Assembly (NCBI GenBank): GCA_016930935.1
Contig: JAFGFT010000021.1
Span: 1-64,000 of the forward strand
Length of the DNA stretch: 64,000 bases
Origin: Dehalococcoidia bacterium
GTDB lineage: Bacteria > Chloroflexota > Dehalococcoidia > GIF9 > AB-539-J10
Direction of reading: 5' to 3'
The notes below the pieces were generated by a model. The model was given only the letters and a program-made list of their open reading frames with translations. It was not told the origin of the DNA and did no database searches. Numbering within the stretch: position 1 is the first letter of the stretch; every line of letters starts with the position of its first letter. The translations under genes and the position numbers were made by a program. Below are positions 25,780 through 34,022 of the stretch, one piece after another.

Positions 25780-25917
25780 CTACAGTAGGATCGCGATAAG
25801 CCCGACGATAATCAGGTATATGCCGATCAGATAGTTGAGAATCTTGGGAAACACCAGGATAATGATTCCGAAAACAAGACTGGCAACACCAAAGATGAGT
25901 CCAGATCCAAATGGCAT
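25780..25917 (-). CDS. DUF3096-like small membrane protein, copy 2
   Basis: 45 residues: MPFGSGLIFGVASLVFGIII followed by LVFPKILNYLIGIYLIIVGL. Two hydrophobic helices flank the central FPKILNYL, the hallmark of DUF3096. A clear AGGAGG precedes the ATG. It is transcribed 38 bases after a close paralogue. Function unknown; the size and two helices suggest a small membrane or envelope-stress peptide. Confidence 0.75.
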   Translation of the reverse strand: MPFGSGLIFGVASLVFGIIILVFPKILNYLIGIYLIIVGLIAILL

Positions 25918-25955
25918 CGTCTCTACCTCCTCTCTCTACATGGATTGGCATACCG

Positions 25956-26099
25956 CTATGCCGAGAACACTATCGCTATGACGCCGATGGCAATCAGCCA
26001 GAAAGCAATGAGGTAATTGATTATCTTTGGAAAGATGAGAATGACGATTCCCGCCACCACACTGAAGAGTCCCGAGAGAAGCACCTGTGCTGTCGCCAT
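25956..26099 (-). CDS. DUF3096-like small membrane protein, copy 1
   Basis: 47 residues: MATAQVLLSGLFSVVAGIVI followed by LIFPKIINYLIAFWLIAIGV. It shares the FPKI(I/L)NYLI core with the next gene, so the two are tandem duplicates. A purine-rich GGAAGGGAG precedes the ATG. The pair ends in a shared terminator. Confidence 0.75.
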   Translation of the reverse strand: MATAQVLLSGLFSVVAGIVILIFPKIINYLIAFWLIAIGVIAIVFSA

Positions 26100-26198
26100 T
26101 GTCTACTCCCTTCCTTCGCCTGAGTTGTTCTCATTCTGCCAGAAACGAAAAGCCGCCACAATCAGAGAGTGAGTCTCCTGTGACCTGCATGGTGAGGA

Positions 26199-27170
26199 CT
26201 ACCTCATTACGAGAGCTGCAGCACCCAGGAGCGGTGCATCATCGCCAAACAACGACTGACGAATATCCACTTCACAGGCATCTGCCACGTAGGACCGCTC
26301 TCTCGCCACCTTTGCAGCAGGACCCAACAGCGAGTCTCCTATCTTGGTCAGCCCTCCGCCGATGAGCACCACGGAAGGATTGAAGATGTTGATGAGATTT
26401 GCCAGGCCCACACCCACGTAGTACGCGGTCGTCGCTATCATCTCCTGTGCCAGCGCATCTCCCTGCCCCGCAGCCAGCGCAACGAACTGTGCGTCTATCC
26501 TGTCCACGTCTCCTCCACAGAGTTCTCTCATCATACTGCTGTCACCCGCCGCGATTCTCGCAGCAGTACGGCTCGCAAGTGCGCTCCCTGAGGCAAGCGC
26601 TTCCCAGCAGCCATTTCGACCACACGGACAGGCAGGACCGTTCACATCTATGACCATGTGCCCCACTTCTCCAGCAGCACCACAGGAACCCTCATAGAGC
26701 TTGCCCCCGGCAATGATTCCTCCTCCGATGCCCGTACTCACCGTCACGTAGATAACATTATCCACGCTTCGATTCAGTCCAAACTGCCATTCTGCGAGAG
26801 CCGCGAGTGACGCATCGTTGCCGAGGCACACGGGCATGCCGAAGCGTTCGGCAAGCATATCCCTGAGCGGCGTGTTCCGCAGGGCGGGAATGTTGGGCGA
26901 GAAATTCACAACACCATCTCGACTGTTCACGATACCCGCCGAGGAGACTCCCACACCACTCAAGTCAGAGTATGATGTAGCATTCTCTGCCAGAACCTTG
27001 AGCGAAACCTCGTGGATGGCGTCAGCCAACTCACGAGCGTCGAGCGTCTCAGGGGTCGGGACACGGCCTCGCGTGCGCACCCTTCCATCACTGTCGACCA
27101 ATGCGGCAGCTATCTTCGTGCCTCCCATGTCAATGGCAAGACAACAGGCTCTCGATTCATCACGTTTCAT
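26199..27170 (-). CDS. ROK-family sugar kinase (glucokinase-like)
   Basis: 323 residues. ATP-binding DMGGTKIAAALVD near residue 14, sugar-binding GNDASLAALAEWQFG, the GIGGGIIAGGKLYEG loop, and the ROK zinc/sugar motif GEVGHMVIDVNGPACPCGRN with EALASG. This layout fits glucokinase or a related hexose kinase rather than a ROK repressor, because there is no HTH. It is transcribed divergently from apgM from a promoter whose -35 overlaps that of apgM. The predicted leader is about 3 bases with no Shine-Dalgarno sequence. Confidence 0.88.
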   Translation of the reverse strand: MKRDESRACCLAIDMGGTKIAAALVDSDGRVRTRGRVPTPETLDARELADAIHEVSLKVLAENATSYSDLSGVGVSSAGIVNSRDGVVNFSPNIPALRNTPLRDMLAERFGMPVCLGNDASLAALAEWQFGLNRSVDNVIYVTVSTGIGGGIIAGGKLYEGSCGAAGEVGHMVIDVNGPACPCGRNGCWEALASGSALASRTAARIAAGDSSMMRELCGGDVDRIDAQFVALAAGQGDALAQEMIATTAYYVGVGLANLINIFNPSVVLIGGGLTKIGDSLLGPAAKVARERSYVADACEVDIRQSLFGDDAPLLGAAALVMR

Positions 27171-27179
27171 GGCCCGAGC

Positions 27180-27209
27180 ATACTACGTGCGAACGAGTCG
27201 TGTTGTCAA
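27180..27209 (-). promoter_or_regulatory. Promoter of the ROK kinase gene
   Basis: Minus-strand TTGACA (27209-27204), 18 bases, TAGTAT (27185-27180). Transcription should start near 27173, three bases before the ATG at 27170. The -35 shares six base pairs with the plus-strand -35 of apgM. Confidence 0.75.
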
Positions 27210-27232
27210 TGCTTCATCCATCGTTCTAGAAT
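27203..27232 (+). promoter_or_regulatory. Promoter of apgM
   Basis: TTGTCA (27203-27208), 18 bases, TAGAAT (27227-27232). The predicted transcription start (27239-27240) lies two or three bases before the ATG at 27242, implying a leaderless mRNA. Confidence 0.75.
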
Positions 27233-27241
27233 ACGAGACAA

Positions 27242-28450
27242 ATGATAGGATTCGATGAGATTCGGAAGCTTTCACAGATAACGCCCTCCAAGATTGTGCT
27301 GTTGGTCATGGATGGCGTCGGAGGACTCCCCCACCCGGCAACAGGCAAGACCGAACTTGAAGCCGCTCAATGCCCAAATCTCGACCGGCTCGCAGCCGAA
27401 AGCATCTGTGGCATGCACTACACCGTTTCCCCGGGAATCACGCCTGGAAGCGCGCCAGGGCACATGTCCCTCTTCGGTTATGACCCACTCAGCTATCCGC
27501 TGGGCAGAGGCATCGTTGAGGCACTTGGGCTCGACATCGAAGTGGCGCCCGGAGACGTCGTCGCGAGGGGCAATTTCTGCACCGTCGATAAGACAGGACG
27601 CATTTCGGACCGCAGGGCGGGACGGCTCGCCTCGGACAAGAGTAGTGAACTGTGTTCGCTGTTGAACACCAGGGTGAAGCTGAATAACTGCCAACTTGAA
27701 TTCTTCCCAGGAAAAGAGCATCGCTTCGTCGTCCGCTTCCGCGGCGACGGTTTGTCGGATGAGGTCTCGGACACAGACCCGCAGCACGAAGGAATGCTCC
27801 CAATTCAGGCACAGGCACTTGACCCTGCGGCAAACAAGACGGCAGGTCTCGTGAACGCCCTTGTCGAGAAGTCTCGCACCCTGCTTGAAGACCAGAGCCC
27901 TGCGAACATGTTCCTGCTTCGGGGCTTCTCCCAGCACCCTGACTATCCATCCCTCCACAACATTTACCAGGTCACGCCGGCGTGCATCGCAACCTATCCG
28001 ATGTACCGTGGAGTGTCGCGTGTGGTCGGCATGGACATACTGCCAGCCGGAGAGAACCTTCAGACCCAGTTGGAGGTACTGAGGAAGAACTACGACAGTT
28101 ACGATTACTTCTTCATCCACTTCAAGAAGACGGATGCCCGAGGAGAGGATGGCGATTTCGACGCTAAAGTGAAGGCTGTGGAAGAGTTGGATGCGGCTCT
28201 CCCTGGATTCCTGGAGTTGCATCCCGACGTATTCATAGTCACTGGAGACCACTCGACTCCCGCAGGAATCGCGGGGCACAGTTGGCATACCATACCGGTG
28301 ATGCTGCGTGCACAGTATTGCAGGAAGGATGAGGTGACTGAATTCTCCGAACGGGCATGTCTCCACGGAGGACTGGGGCAGTTTCACGCCACTGAACTGA
28401 TGCCGCTGGCGATGGCCAATGCGCTGAAGCTCAACAAGTTTGGCGCCTAG
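27242..28450 (+). CDS. apgM: Cofactor-independent phosphoglycerate mutase, archaeal type
   Basis: 402 residues of the alkaline phosphatase-like superfamily. VLLVMDGVGG supplies the first metal Asp; TPGSAPGHMSLFGYDP holds the catalytic Ser in the alkaline-phosphatase-like position; FFIHFKKTDARGEDGD and VTGDHSTP give the later Asp/His ligands. It interconverts 3- and 2-phosphoglycerate in glycolysis and gluconeogenesis. The neighbouring ROK kinase shares its control region, linking two sugar steps. A second, more diverged relative lies at 57307-58527. The stop overlaps the opposing ftsK stop within CTAG. Confidence 0.88.
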   Translation: MIGFDEIRKLSQITPSKIVLLVMDGVGGLPHPATGKTELEAAQCPNLDRLAAESICGMHYTVSPGITPGSAPGHMSLFGYDPLSYPLGRGIVEALGLDIEVAPGDVVARGNFCTVDKTGRISDRRAGRLASDKSSELCSLLNTRVKLNNCQLEFFPGKEHRFVVRFRGDGLSDEVSDTDPQHEGMLPIQAQALDPAANKTAGLVNALVEKSRTLLEDQSPANMFLLRGFSQHPDYPSLHNIYQVTPACIATYPMYRGVSRVVGMDILPAGENLQTQLEVLRKNYDSYDYFFIHFKKTDARGEDGDFDAKVKAVEELDAALPGFLELHPDVFIVTGDHSTPAGIAGHSWHTIPVMLRAQYCRKDEVTEFSERACLHGGLGQFHATELMPLAMANALKLNKFGA

Positions 28451-30777
28451 CCCTCATGGAAAGGGGACTCGGTAGGGGATTCCTCCGGATTTTCCTGGTC
28501 TGCCTTCTCGAGTTCGTACTCGAGTTCCTCCATTATTCGTGCCGCACGCGGATAGCCGATGCGCAGCTTCCTCTGCAGAAATGAGGCCGATATCTGTTGA
28601 TGGTCCGCCGCCAGCTTGCGCGCCTCTTCCAACATCGGGTCCTCCACCGGAATCTTCTGCCCTGCGCCATCTTTGAGTTCATCCAGGTCCACAATGGGCT
28701 TCTCTGGCCGCCGCTGCCCCGCCCAGAACTCAACCACTCTCTCTATCTCGGCATCCGCCACATAGGTGCCCTGCAAACGTTTCGGGCGGCCGGCTTCACT
28801 GGGGAGGTAGAGCATGTCGCCGCGTCCCAGCAGTTTCTCCGCACCCACCGTGTCAAGAATGGTCCGGGAGTCTACCTGCGATGTGACCGCAAAGCTGATA
28901 CGGGTGGGGAAGTTCGCTTTGATGAGGCCGGTGACCACGTCCACGGATGGCCTTTGCGTTGCCACAATAAGGTGTATCCCCGTGGCTCGTGCGAGCTGCG
29001 CAAGACGGCAGAGCGAGTGCTCAACTTCGTCGAACGCCGCCATCATCAGGTCCGCCAACTCATCCACAACCAGCACTAGGTATGGCATTGACTCTCCGGG
29101 GAGCCGGTCCTTGTTGAACGCTTCTATATTGCGAGCTTTCGCTTTTGCGAACTCCCTGTAGCGCCGGTCCATCTCCACGCTCAGCCAGCGCAGCACTTTC
29201 ACCGCCTTCTCCGTATCTACCACCACAGGCGCCGCCAGGTGCGGAATCTCGGAGAAGGACACCAGCTCTACTCGTTTCGGGTCCACAAGCAGGAAACGAA
29301 GGTCATCAGGGCTGTTGTGCATGAGTAGACAACAGATGATTGAATCCAGACACACTGTCTTGCCGCTCCCTGTTGCTCCCGCAATGAGCAGGTGGGGCAT
29401 CTTCGCAAGGTCTCCCGCTACGGATTCTCCTCCCGCTCCCTTGCCAAGCGCGAGCGCAAGCTTCGCTTTCGCCTGCGTCTTCTGGAAGGAGGTACTTTCG
29501 ATAACACTTCTCAAAGACACCGCACCGAACGCAGAGTTCGGAACCTCAATGCCAACCATCGACTTGCCGGGAATGGGGGCCTCTATCCGTATGCTTGGTG
29601 CCGCAAGAGCAAGTGCCAGGTCGTTGGACAGAGCCGTAATACGGTCCACCCGAATCCTGGTCCTGGAGACCTCTTCCTGTCGCTCTTGACCGTTGTCCAC
29701 AACTTTCTTGTACTTGCGGACCCAGCCAGGTTCGAGCCCGAATTGCGTCACCGTAGGCCCGGTGTTGATCTGAACGACTTTCGATTCGACTCCGTAACTG
29801 TCCAGCGCTTCTTCGATAGCCCGCGCGCGCTTGTCTATCTCATCCTGGTTCAGTACTACTTCCGTCGGCCTGTCGAGAACGTCAACGGGCGGAATCTGCC
29901 ACCCTCCCACGGTGACGAGCGGTTCACGCATCGGCACAACTGGCACTTCCAGGACGGGCTCGGGAGCAGGTGAGGACACTGCAGCAACTTCAGCAGGCTG
30001 CTCCTGCGCCTTTCTTCCAAGGTGGAATCCTCTCCTGTCAAGCTCGAGCTTCGGCACTCCCACCGCAGCTTTCGACATGTCATCGGACTTCGGCGCCGTC
30101 TTTTCCTGAGCCTGCACAGGACTCTCCGGCGCAAGCACAGAGCGGGTCGATGAAGTAGACACCGCAGGCTTGTTGTACCCTGCGAGTGGGATTGGCTTCA
30201 CTTTCCGGGGTCGAGGACGAAACAGCCAGCGCGTGGTACGAACCAAAGGCTGCGGTACTGTGAAAACCAGCGCCAGTACGAACAGGGCGCAGGACTGCAC
30301 CGCACCCCACATCTCAGACGGACCGGCAATCGCCTGCCCCACTTCGCCTCCAAGACTCACCGTCCAGAAGATGCCGCCCGCAGGATGAATCAGACCAAGT
30401 ATCCCCCACAAAGCGATTGCGGCGAGAGTGGCGCCAACAAACACGTTCCAGCGTCTGGCGAGAGGGCCAAACCCACGCACTATAAGCCAGATAAGCACGC
30501 CGATTGCAGCGATAAGCAGTATGAGTCCCAGACCAAATGTCGAGAGCAATTGCTGCCAGAGACCCGCGCCAGCATTGGCGAGCATCGGGCCGACAATGAA
30601 GGCAACAACTACAACACCGACGACCAGTACAAGCCTTCCGATGGCTTTCAGAGGAAAGCTCCGGCGCTGTCTGGGCGTCTGCGCTCTTCCGGTTGTCTTG
30701 CTCCGTTTACGTGGCACAGGTTTCTGTTGCCTCGGTTTGGACGTAGCGTTTCGCTTTGTTCCTGCCATCAGAATCAC
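28447..30777 (-). CDS. ftsK: FtsK/SpoIIIE DNA translocase
   Basis: 776 residues. A basic N-terminus precedes four to five membrane helices (residues about 45-190), a variable linker, and the motor domain with Walker A GATGSGKTVCLDSIIC and Walker B LVLVVDELADLMM. The C-terminal gamma winged helix (ISASFLQRKLRIGYPRAARI) reads polar chromosome sequences. It pumps chromosomal DNA through the closing septum. The GTG at 30777 overlaps the rnj stop; the ATG at 30768 is an alternative. It is co-transcribed with the RNase J gene. Confidence 0.92.
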   Translation of the reverse strand: MILMAGTKRNATSKPRQQKPVPRKRSKTTGRAQTPRQRRSFPLKAIGRLVLVVGVVVVAFIVGPMLANAGAGLWQQLLSTFGLGLILLIAAIGVLIWLIVRGFGPLARRWNVFVGATLAAIALWGILGLIHPAGGIFWTVSLGGEVGQAIAGPSEMWGAVQSCALFVLALVFTVPQPLVRTTRWLFRPRPRKVKPIPLAGYNKPAVSTSSTRSVLAPESPVQAQEKTAPKSDDMSKAAVGVPKLELDRRGFHLGRKAQEQPAEVAAVSSPAPEPVLEVPVVPMREPLVTVGGWQIPPVDVLDRPTEVVLNQDEIDKRARAIEEALDSYGVESKVVQINTGPTVTQFGLEPGWVRKYKKVVDNGQERQEEVSRTRIRVDRITALSNDLALALAAPSIRIEAPIPGKSMVGIEVPNSAFGAVSLRSVIESTSFQKTQAKAKLALALGKGAGGESVAGDLAKMPHLLIAGATGSGKTVCLDSIICCLLMHNSPDDLRFLLVDPKRVELVSFSEIPHLAAPVVVDTEKAVKVLRWLSVEMDRRYREFAKAKARNIEAFNKDRLPGESMPYLVLVVDELADLMMAAFDEVEHSLCRLAQLARATGIHLIVATQRPSVDVVTGLIKANFPTRISFAVTSQVDSRTILDTVGAEKLLGRGDMLYLPSEAGRPKRLQGTYVADAEIERVVEFWAGQRRPEKPIVDLDELKDGAGQKIPVEDPMLEEARKLAADHQQISASFLQRKLRIGYPRAARIMEELEYELEKADQENPEESPTESPFHEG

Positions 30778-32519
30778 AACCCCGTGACAACGGGGATGAT
30801 AACAGGCTTCCTGTGCGTCTTTTCGTACAAGTATCGGGCAAGCGTCTCTCGCGCACGCGCTTCTATGGCGCCACGTCCGCTCCCCGCAGTCTTGCCCAGC
30901 GCAACCGCACTTGCCACTGCTTTCCGCCCACCCTCCAACAGTTCGCCGTATTCCTCAGGGTCCACGAAGCCCTTGCTCACAATGACTGGTTCGCCTTCGA
31001 GTCTCCCCGTAGTTGGTGAAATCACGATAGTCACGAAGACCACTCCATCTCGTGAGAGTAGCCTGCGGTCTCGCATCACACTGACGTCAAGCTCCCTTAT
31101 AATGGGCCCGTTGGCCACGAAATCACCGGCAGGCACCTTGTCTACGACCTTGCCTTTGGTTCCGTCCAGTTCAAGCACGTCTCCGTTGTCCAGTACAAAG
31201 ATGTTCTCTCTCGGAATTCCCATATCCTCGGCAATCTTTGCGTGCTTGGCCAGGTGTCGATACTCTCCGTGCACCGGGATGAAGAACTTCGGTCTGACGA
31301 GGTTGAACACCGTCTTCAACTCCTCTTCACTGCCGTGCCCGTGCACGTGGACGCGCGATTGTGACCCGTAGACCACGTTCGCTCCCAGCCTGAAGAGATT
31401 GTTGATTGTCTTACTCACTACCTGTTCGTTCCCCGGAATAGGAGTCGCAGACATCACGACGGTGTCTCCCTCCCTGATCTTCACATGAGGATGCTCGCCG
31501 GTTCCCATGCGCACCAGCGCGGATGTGGGTTCACCTTGAGTCCCTGTTGTTAGGATAACGACTTTGTCAGGTGGAAGGTTGTGTATCTGCTCATATTTGC
31601 TCACCGTTCTCGGTGGAACATTCAGGTAGCCTATTTCAGAGGTCACCTTGACGATGCCCTCCATCGAACGCCCGGTCACAAACACATGGCGCTTGTACTT
31701 GGCAGCAATGTCCATCACCTGTTGTATCCTGGCCACCAGAGAGGAGAACGTTGCGACAATGACTCTTCCCTTGGCTCCCATGACTATGCGGTCCAGGCTG
31801 TCCGCCACGGTCTGCTCAGGCGGCGTGTACCCGGGCAACTCTGCATAGGTGGAGTCTGAGAGCAGCAGCAACACCTGCTTCGAGCCCACAAGGGCAAGGC
31901 GGTGCAGGTCTGTCGGCTCTCCGATGACTGGATTGTGGTCCAGCTTGAAATCCCCGGTGTGAACGATAGTGCCCAGCGGAGTCTCAATTATGAGGCCCAC
32001 AGCATCAGGAATGCTGTGGCACACAGGGAACATCTCCATCGTCATGCACCCCAGTGTGATGACTTCTCCCGGCGCTACTTCATTGACCTGTGCCTTCACC
32101 TTCGAGCCCTTCTGTTTCAGGCCCATGGCAATCAGCCGAGTGCTCAGCTTGGTCGCGTAAACAGGCACGTTGACAGCTGACAACAGATACGACACTGCGC
32201 CGATGTGGTCCTCATGCCCGTGCGTTATGACAAGGCCCCGCACCCTGGTTCGGTTCTCCACCAAGTAGCTCATGTCCGGTATGACAGTGTCGACGCCTAT
32301 CATTTCCTCACTTGGGAACATGATGCCTGCGTCGATGACAATGATGTCGTCGCCACACTCCAACGCCATCATGTTCTTGCCGATCTGTCCAAGACCGCCA
32401 AGAGGGATTATGCGAAGTCGTGGTGCAACAGTCTTCTTCTTCGACTTGCGACGGCGCGTCGTGGTGCGAGAGGGCTTCGGTCTTGTTTCGGGAGATGGCA
32501 CAAGGTTATTTTCGGGCAT
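30774..32519 (-). CDS. rnj: Ribonuclease J
   Basis: 581 residues. The metallo-beta-lactamase motif THGHEDHIGAV and later ligands (HTGDFKLDH; HVHGHGSEEE) mark the beta-CASP RNase J family, followed by the C-terminal domain. A basic N-terminal extension (residues 1-35, TRPKPSRTTTRRRKSKKKTV) is typical of longer actinobacterial and chloroflexal forms. It matures and degrades RNA as 5'-3' exo- and endonuclease. It lies 8 bases after udg and overlaps ftsK. Confidence 0.92.
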   Translation of the reverse strand: MPENNLVPSPETRPKPSRTTTRRRKSKKKTVAPRLRIIPLGGLGQIGKNMMALECGDDIIVIDAGIMFPSEEMIGVDTVIPDMSYLVENRTRVRGLVITHGHEDHIGAVSYLLSAVNVPVYATKLSTRLIAMGLKQKGSKVKAQVNEVAPGEVITLGCMTMEMFPVCHSIPDAVGLIIETPLGTIVHTGDFKLDHNPVIGEPTDLHRLALVGSKQVLLLLSDSTYAELPGYTPPEQTVADSLDRIVMGAKGRVIVATFSSLVARIQQVMDIAAKYKRHVFVTGRSMEGIVKVTSEIGYLNVPPRTVSKYEQIHNLPPDKVVILTTGTQGEPTSALVRMGTGEHPHVKIREGDTVVMSATPIPGNEQVVSKTINNLFRLGANVVYGSQSRVHVHGHGSEEELKTVFNLVRPKFFIPVHGEYRHLAKHAKIAEDMGIPRENIFVLDNGDVLELDGTKGKVVDKVPAGDFVANGPIIRELDVSVMRDRRLLSRDGVVFVTIVISPTTGRLEGEPVIVSKGFVDPEEYGELLEGGRKAVASAVALGKTAGSGRGAIEARARETLARYLYEKTHRKPVIIPVVTGL

Positions 32520-32527
32520 TCACATAT

Positions 32528-33127
32528 CTAGAGCAGGGCAAGTTGCTGCCCACCATCATCCGGTGTGCAAGCACGGGGCTCAAGATTCTTGAGCAACTCG
32601 GGCAACCGCAACATGTCTTCCTCAATCACCTTTCGCAGACTACCCTGGTGCAGGGCAGCCGCAGGATGGTACATGGGAAAGCACACGATGTCACCAATCT
32701 TCCGTGGCTTGCCATGCACTTTGCCGATAGTCTCATTCGTGAAATAGCGTGCGAGCGAAAAACGCCCCAGTGTCACTATGACCTTCGGCCGAATAATTTC
32801 AATCTGTTGATTAAGCCACGGCCTGCAGGCTTCAATCTCGCCGGGAAGCGGATCGCGGTTTCCTGGAGGCCGACACTTGATGACGTTCGCAATGTAGACT
32901 TCGCTGCGAGACAGACCAATGGAGGAGAGCAAATCGTCAAGAAAAGCCCCGGCAGCACCGACGAACGGTCTGCCCTGCTGGTCCTCATTGAAACCTGGAG
33001 CCTCTCCAATGAAGAGAAGGTCAGCATCTTCCGCCCCTTCACCAGGAACCACTCTATTTCGCTGCTGTGCTAGCTCGCACGCCTGACAACTCGCCATCTG
33101 GCGGCAAAGCTCACTAAGAGCTGACAT
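32528..33127 (-). CDS. udg: Uracil-DNA glycosylase, family 4
   Basis: 199 residues. The GEAPGFNEDQQGRPFVGAAG loop holds the family 4 catalytic motif (GEAPG), and the uracil-binding region ends in MYHPAAALHQ. Four Cys residues (two in MASCQACEL, then IKCRPPGNRDP and EIEACRPW) form the expected [4Fe-4S] site. It removes uracil from DNA. Its own promoter (33137-33165) gives a leader of about 3 bases. Confidence 0.9.
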   Translation of the reverse strand: MSALSELCRQMASCQACELAQQRNRVVPGEGAEDADLLFIGEAPGFNEDQQGRPFVGAAGAFLDDLLSSIGLSRSEVYIANVIKCRPPGNRDPLPGEIEACRPWLNQQIEIIRPKVIVTLGRFSLARYFTNETIGKVHGKPRKIGDIVCFPMYHPAAALHQGSLRKVIEEDMLRLPELLKNLEPRACTPDDGGQQLALL

Positions 33128-33136
33128 TCAGTCGTG

Positions 33137-33165
33137 ATAGTATCATCAGCGCTAGGAGTGGTCAA
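33137..33165 (-). promoter_or_regulatory. Promoter of udg-rnj-ftsK
   Basis: Minus-strand TTGACC (33165-33160), 17 bases, TACTAT (33142-33137). The -35 overlaps the stop codon of the PAC2 gene. Transcription should begin about 3 bases before the udg ATG, so udg is probably leaderless. Confidence 0.7.
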
Positions 33166-34022
33166 TTGCGACCAAAGTCCCCCTCATCATCGTCATCACT
33201 CTCGTCATCCTCTTCATCCCCGCTCTCCTCACCTTCCTGCTCCCAGATGGGCTCGGTGAACTGGTCGATATACGCAGCAGTCGCCTGCTTCGAGATGGCA
33301 TCCATCTCCATCTCTGACTGCTTGGACAGGGCTTCAAGCTCCTCCGTGTCCACTTCTATTCCCAGCATCTCCGCAAATATGCTGAGCACGGCAAGGGCAG
33401 CCTTCGGATGCGCCATCTGTGTTGCGAAACTGGGAACCTCTCCCAGAAGGCAGAGTCCTTCTAGCCCCTTCTCTTTTGCCCTGCCCAGGATGATGCCGTT
33501 CAACCCGGCAATTCGGAGGGTGCCCCTCAGAATGACGTTATGCCTGGCGAACTCATCGAGCAACTCCTGCGTCGTCGCCACTCCCCAGACCTTGGTCTCC
33601 TCGGTGTAGTGTATCTTCGTGACGGCGGCAGCGCAGCAGTACAACCTGTTGACGTTGAGCTGTTCCGCCGCAGCCAGAACGGCCTCAACCATTTCGTAGC
33701 CCTTGGTTCGTGGCTGCTCTTCACCTATGAAGAGGACCACCCCATTCTTCGCCTCATCGTCCTGCCAGTAGTAGAACTTGCTCTCAGGAAACCGCGGTTG
33801 CTCAACCACATTGTCCTTGACCATCACTCCCACCGGCTCGAAGAAGTAGACAGGGTCTATCTCTCCTATCTCGTGTGCCCCGAGCTTCTCTTTCAGGTAA
33901 CGCGCGAGTATGAGCGAGACATTGCCGATGCCCGGCCAGGATGCAAGCATCACAACGTTCTCGGCCTGTGGTTCCTCCGTCAGCGTGATGGTCAATCCCT
34001 TATCAGGCTTGCGTCTTGTCAT
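33162..34022 (-). CDS. PAC2-family protein (proteasome-assembly-chaperone-like fold)
   Basis: 286 residues. MLASWPGIGNVSLILARYLK and GEIDPVYFFEPVGV open the PAC2 fold; GLNGIILGRAKEKGLEGLCL and GEVPSFATQMAHPKAALAVL follow. The C-terminus ends in an acidic Glu/Asp-rich tail of about 20 residues. PAC2 proteins occur in archaea and several bacterial phyla; their bacterial function is unclear. Its ATG overlaps the stop of pmbA by 4 bases, so it belongs to the tldD-pmbA operon. Confidence 0.85.
   Translation of the reverse strand: MTRRKPDKGLTITLTEEPQAENVVMLASWPGIGNVSLILARYLKEKLGAHEIGEIDPVYFFEPVGVMVKDNVVEQPRFPESKFYYWQDDEAKNGVVLFIGEEQPRTKGYEMVEAVLAAAEQLNVNRLYCCAAAVTKIHYTEETKVWGVATTQELLDEFARHNVILRGTLRIAGLNGIILGRAKEKGLEGLCLLGEVPSFATQMAHPKAALAVLSIFAEMLGIEVDTEELEALSKQSEMEMDAISKQATAAYIDQFTEPIWEQEGEESGDEEDDESDDDDEGDFGRN

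Noticed and set aside
27272-28387. 371-codon open frame on the minus strand
   Set aside because: It is the shadow of apgM and encodes no recognisable protein.
30385-31371. 328-codon plus-strand frame
   Set aside because: Antisense to ftsK and RNase J, both of which have full motifs.
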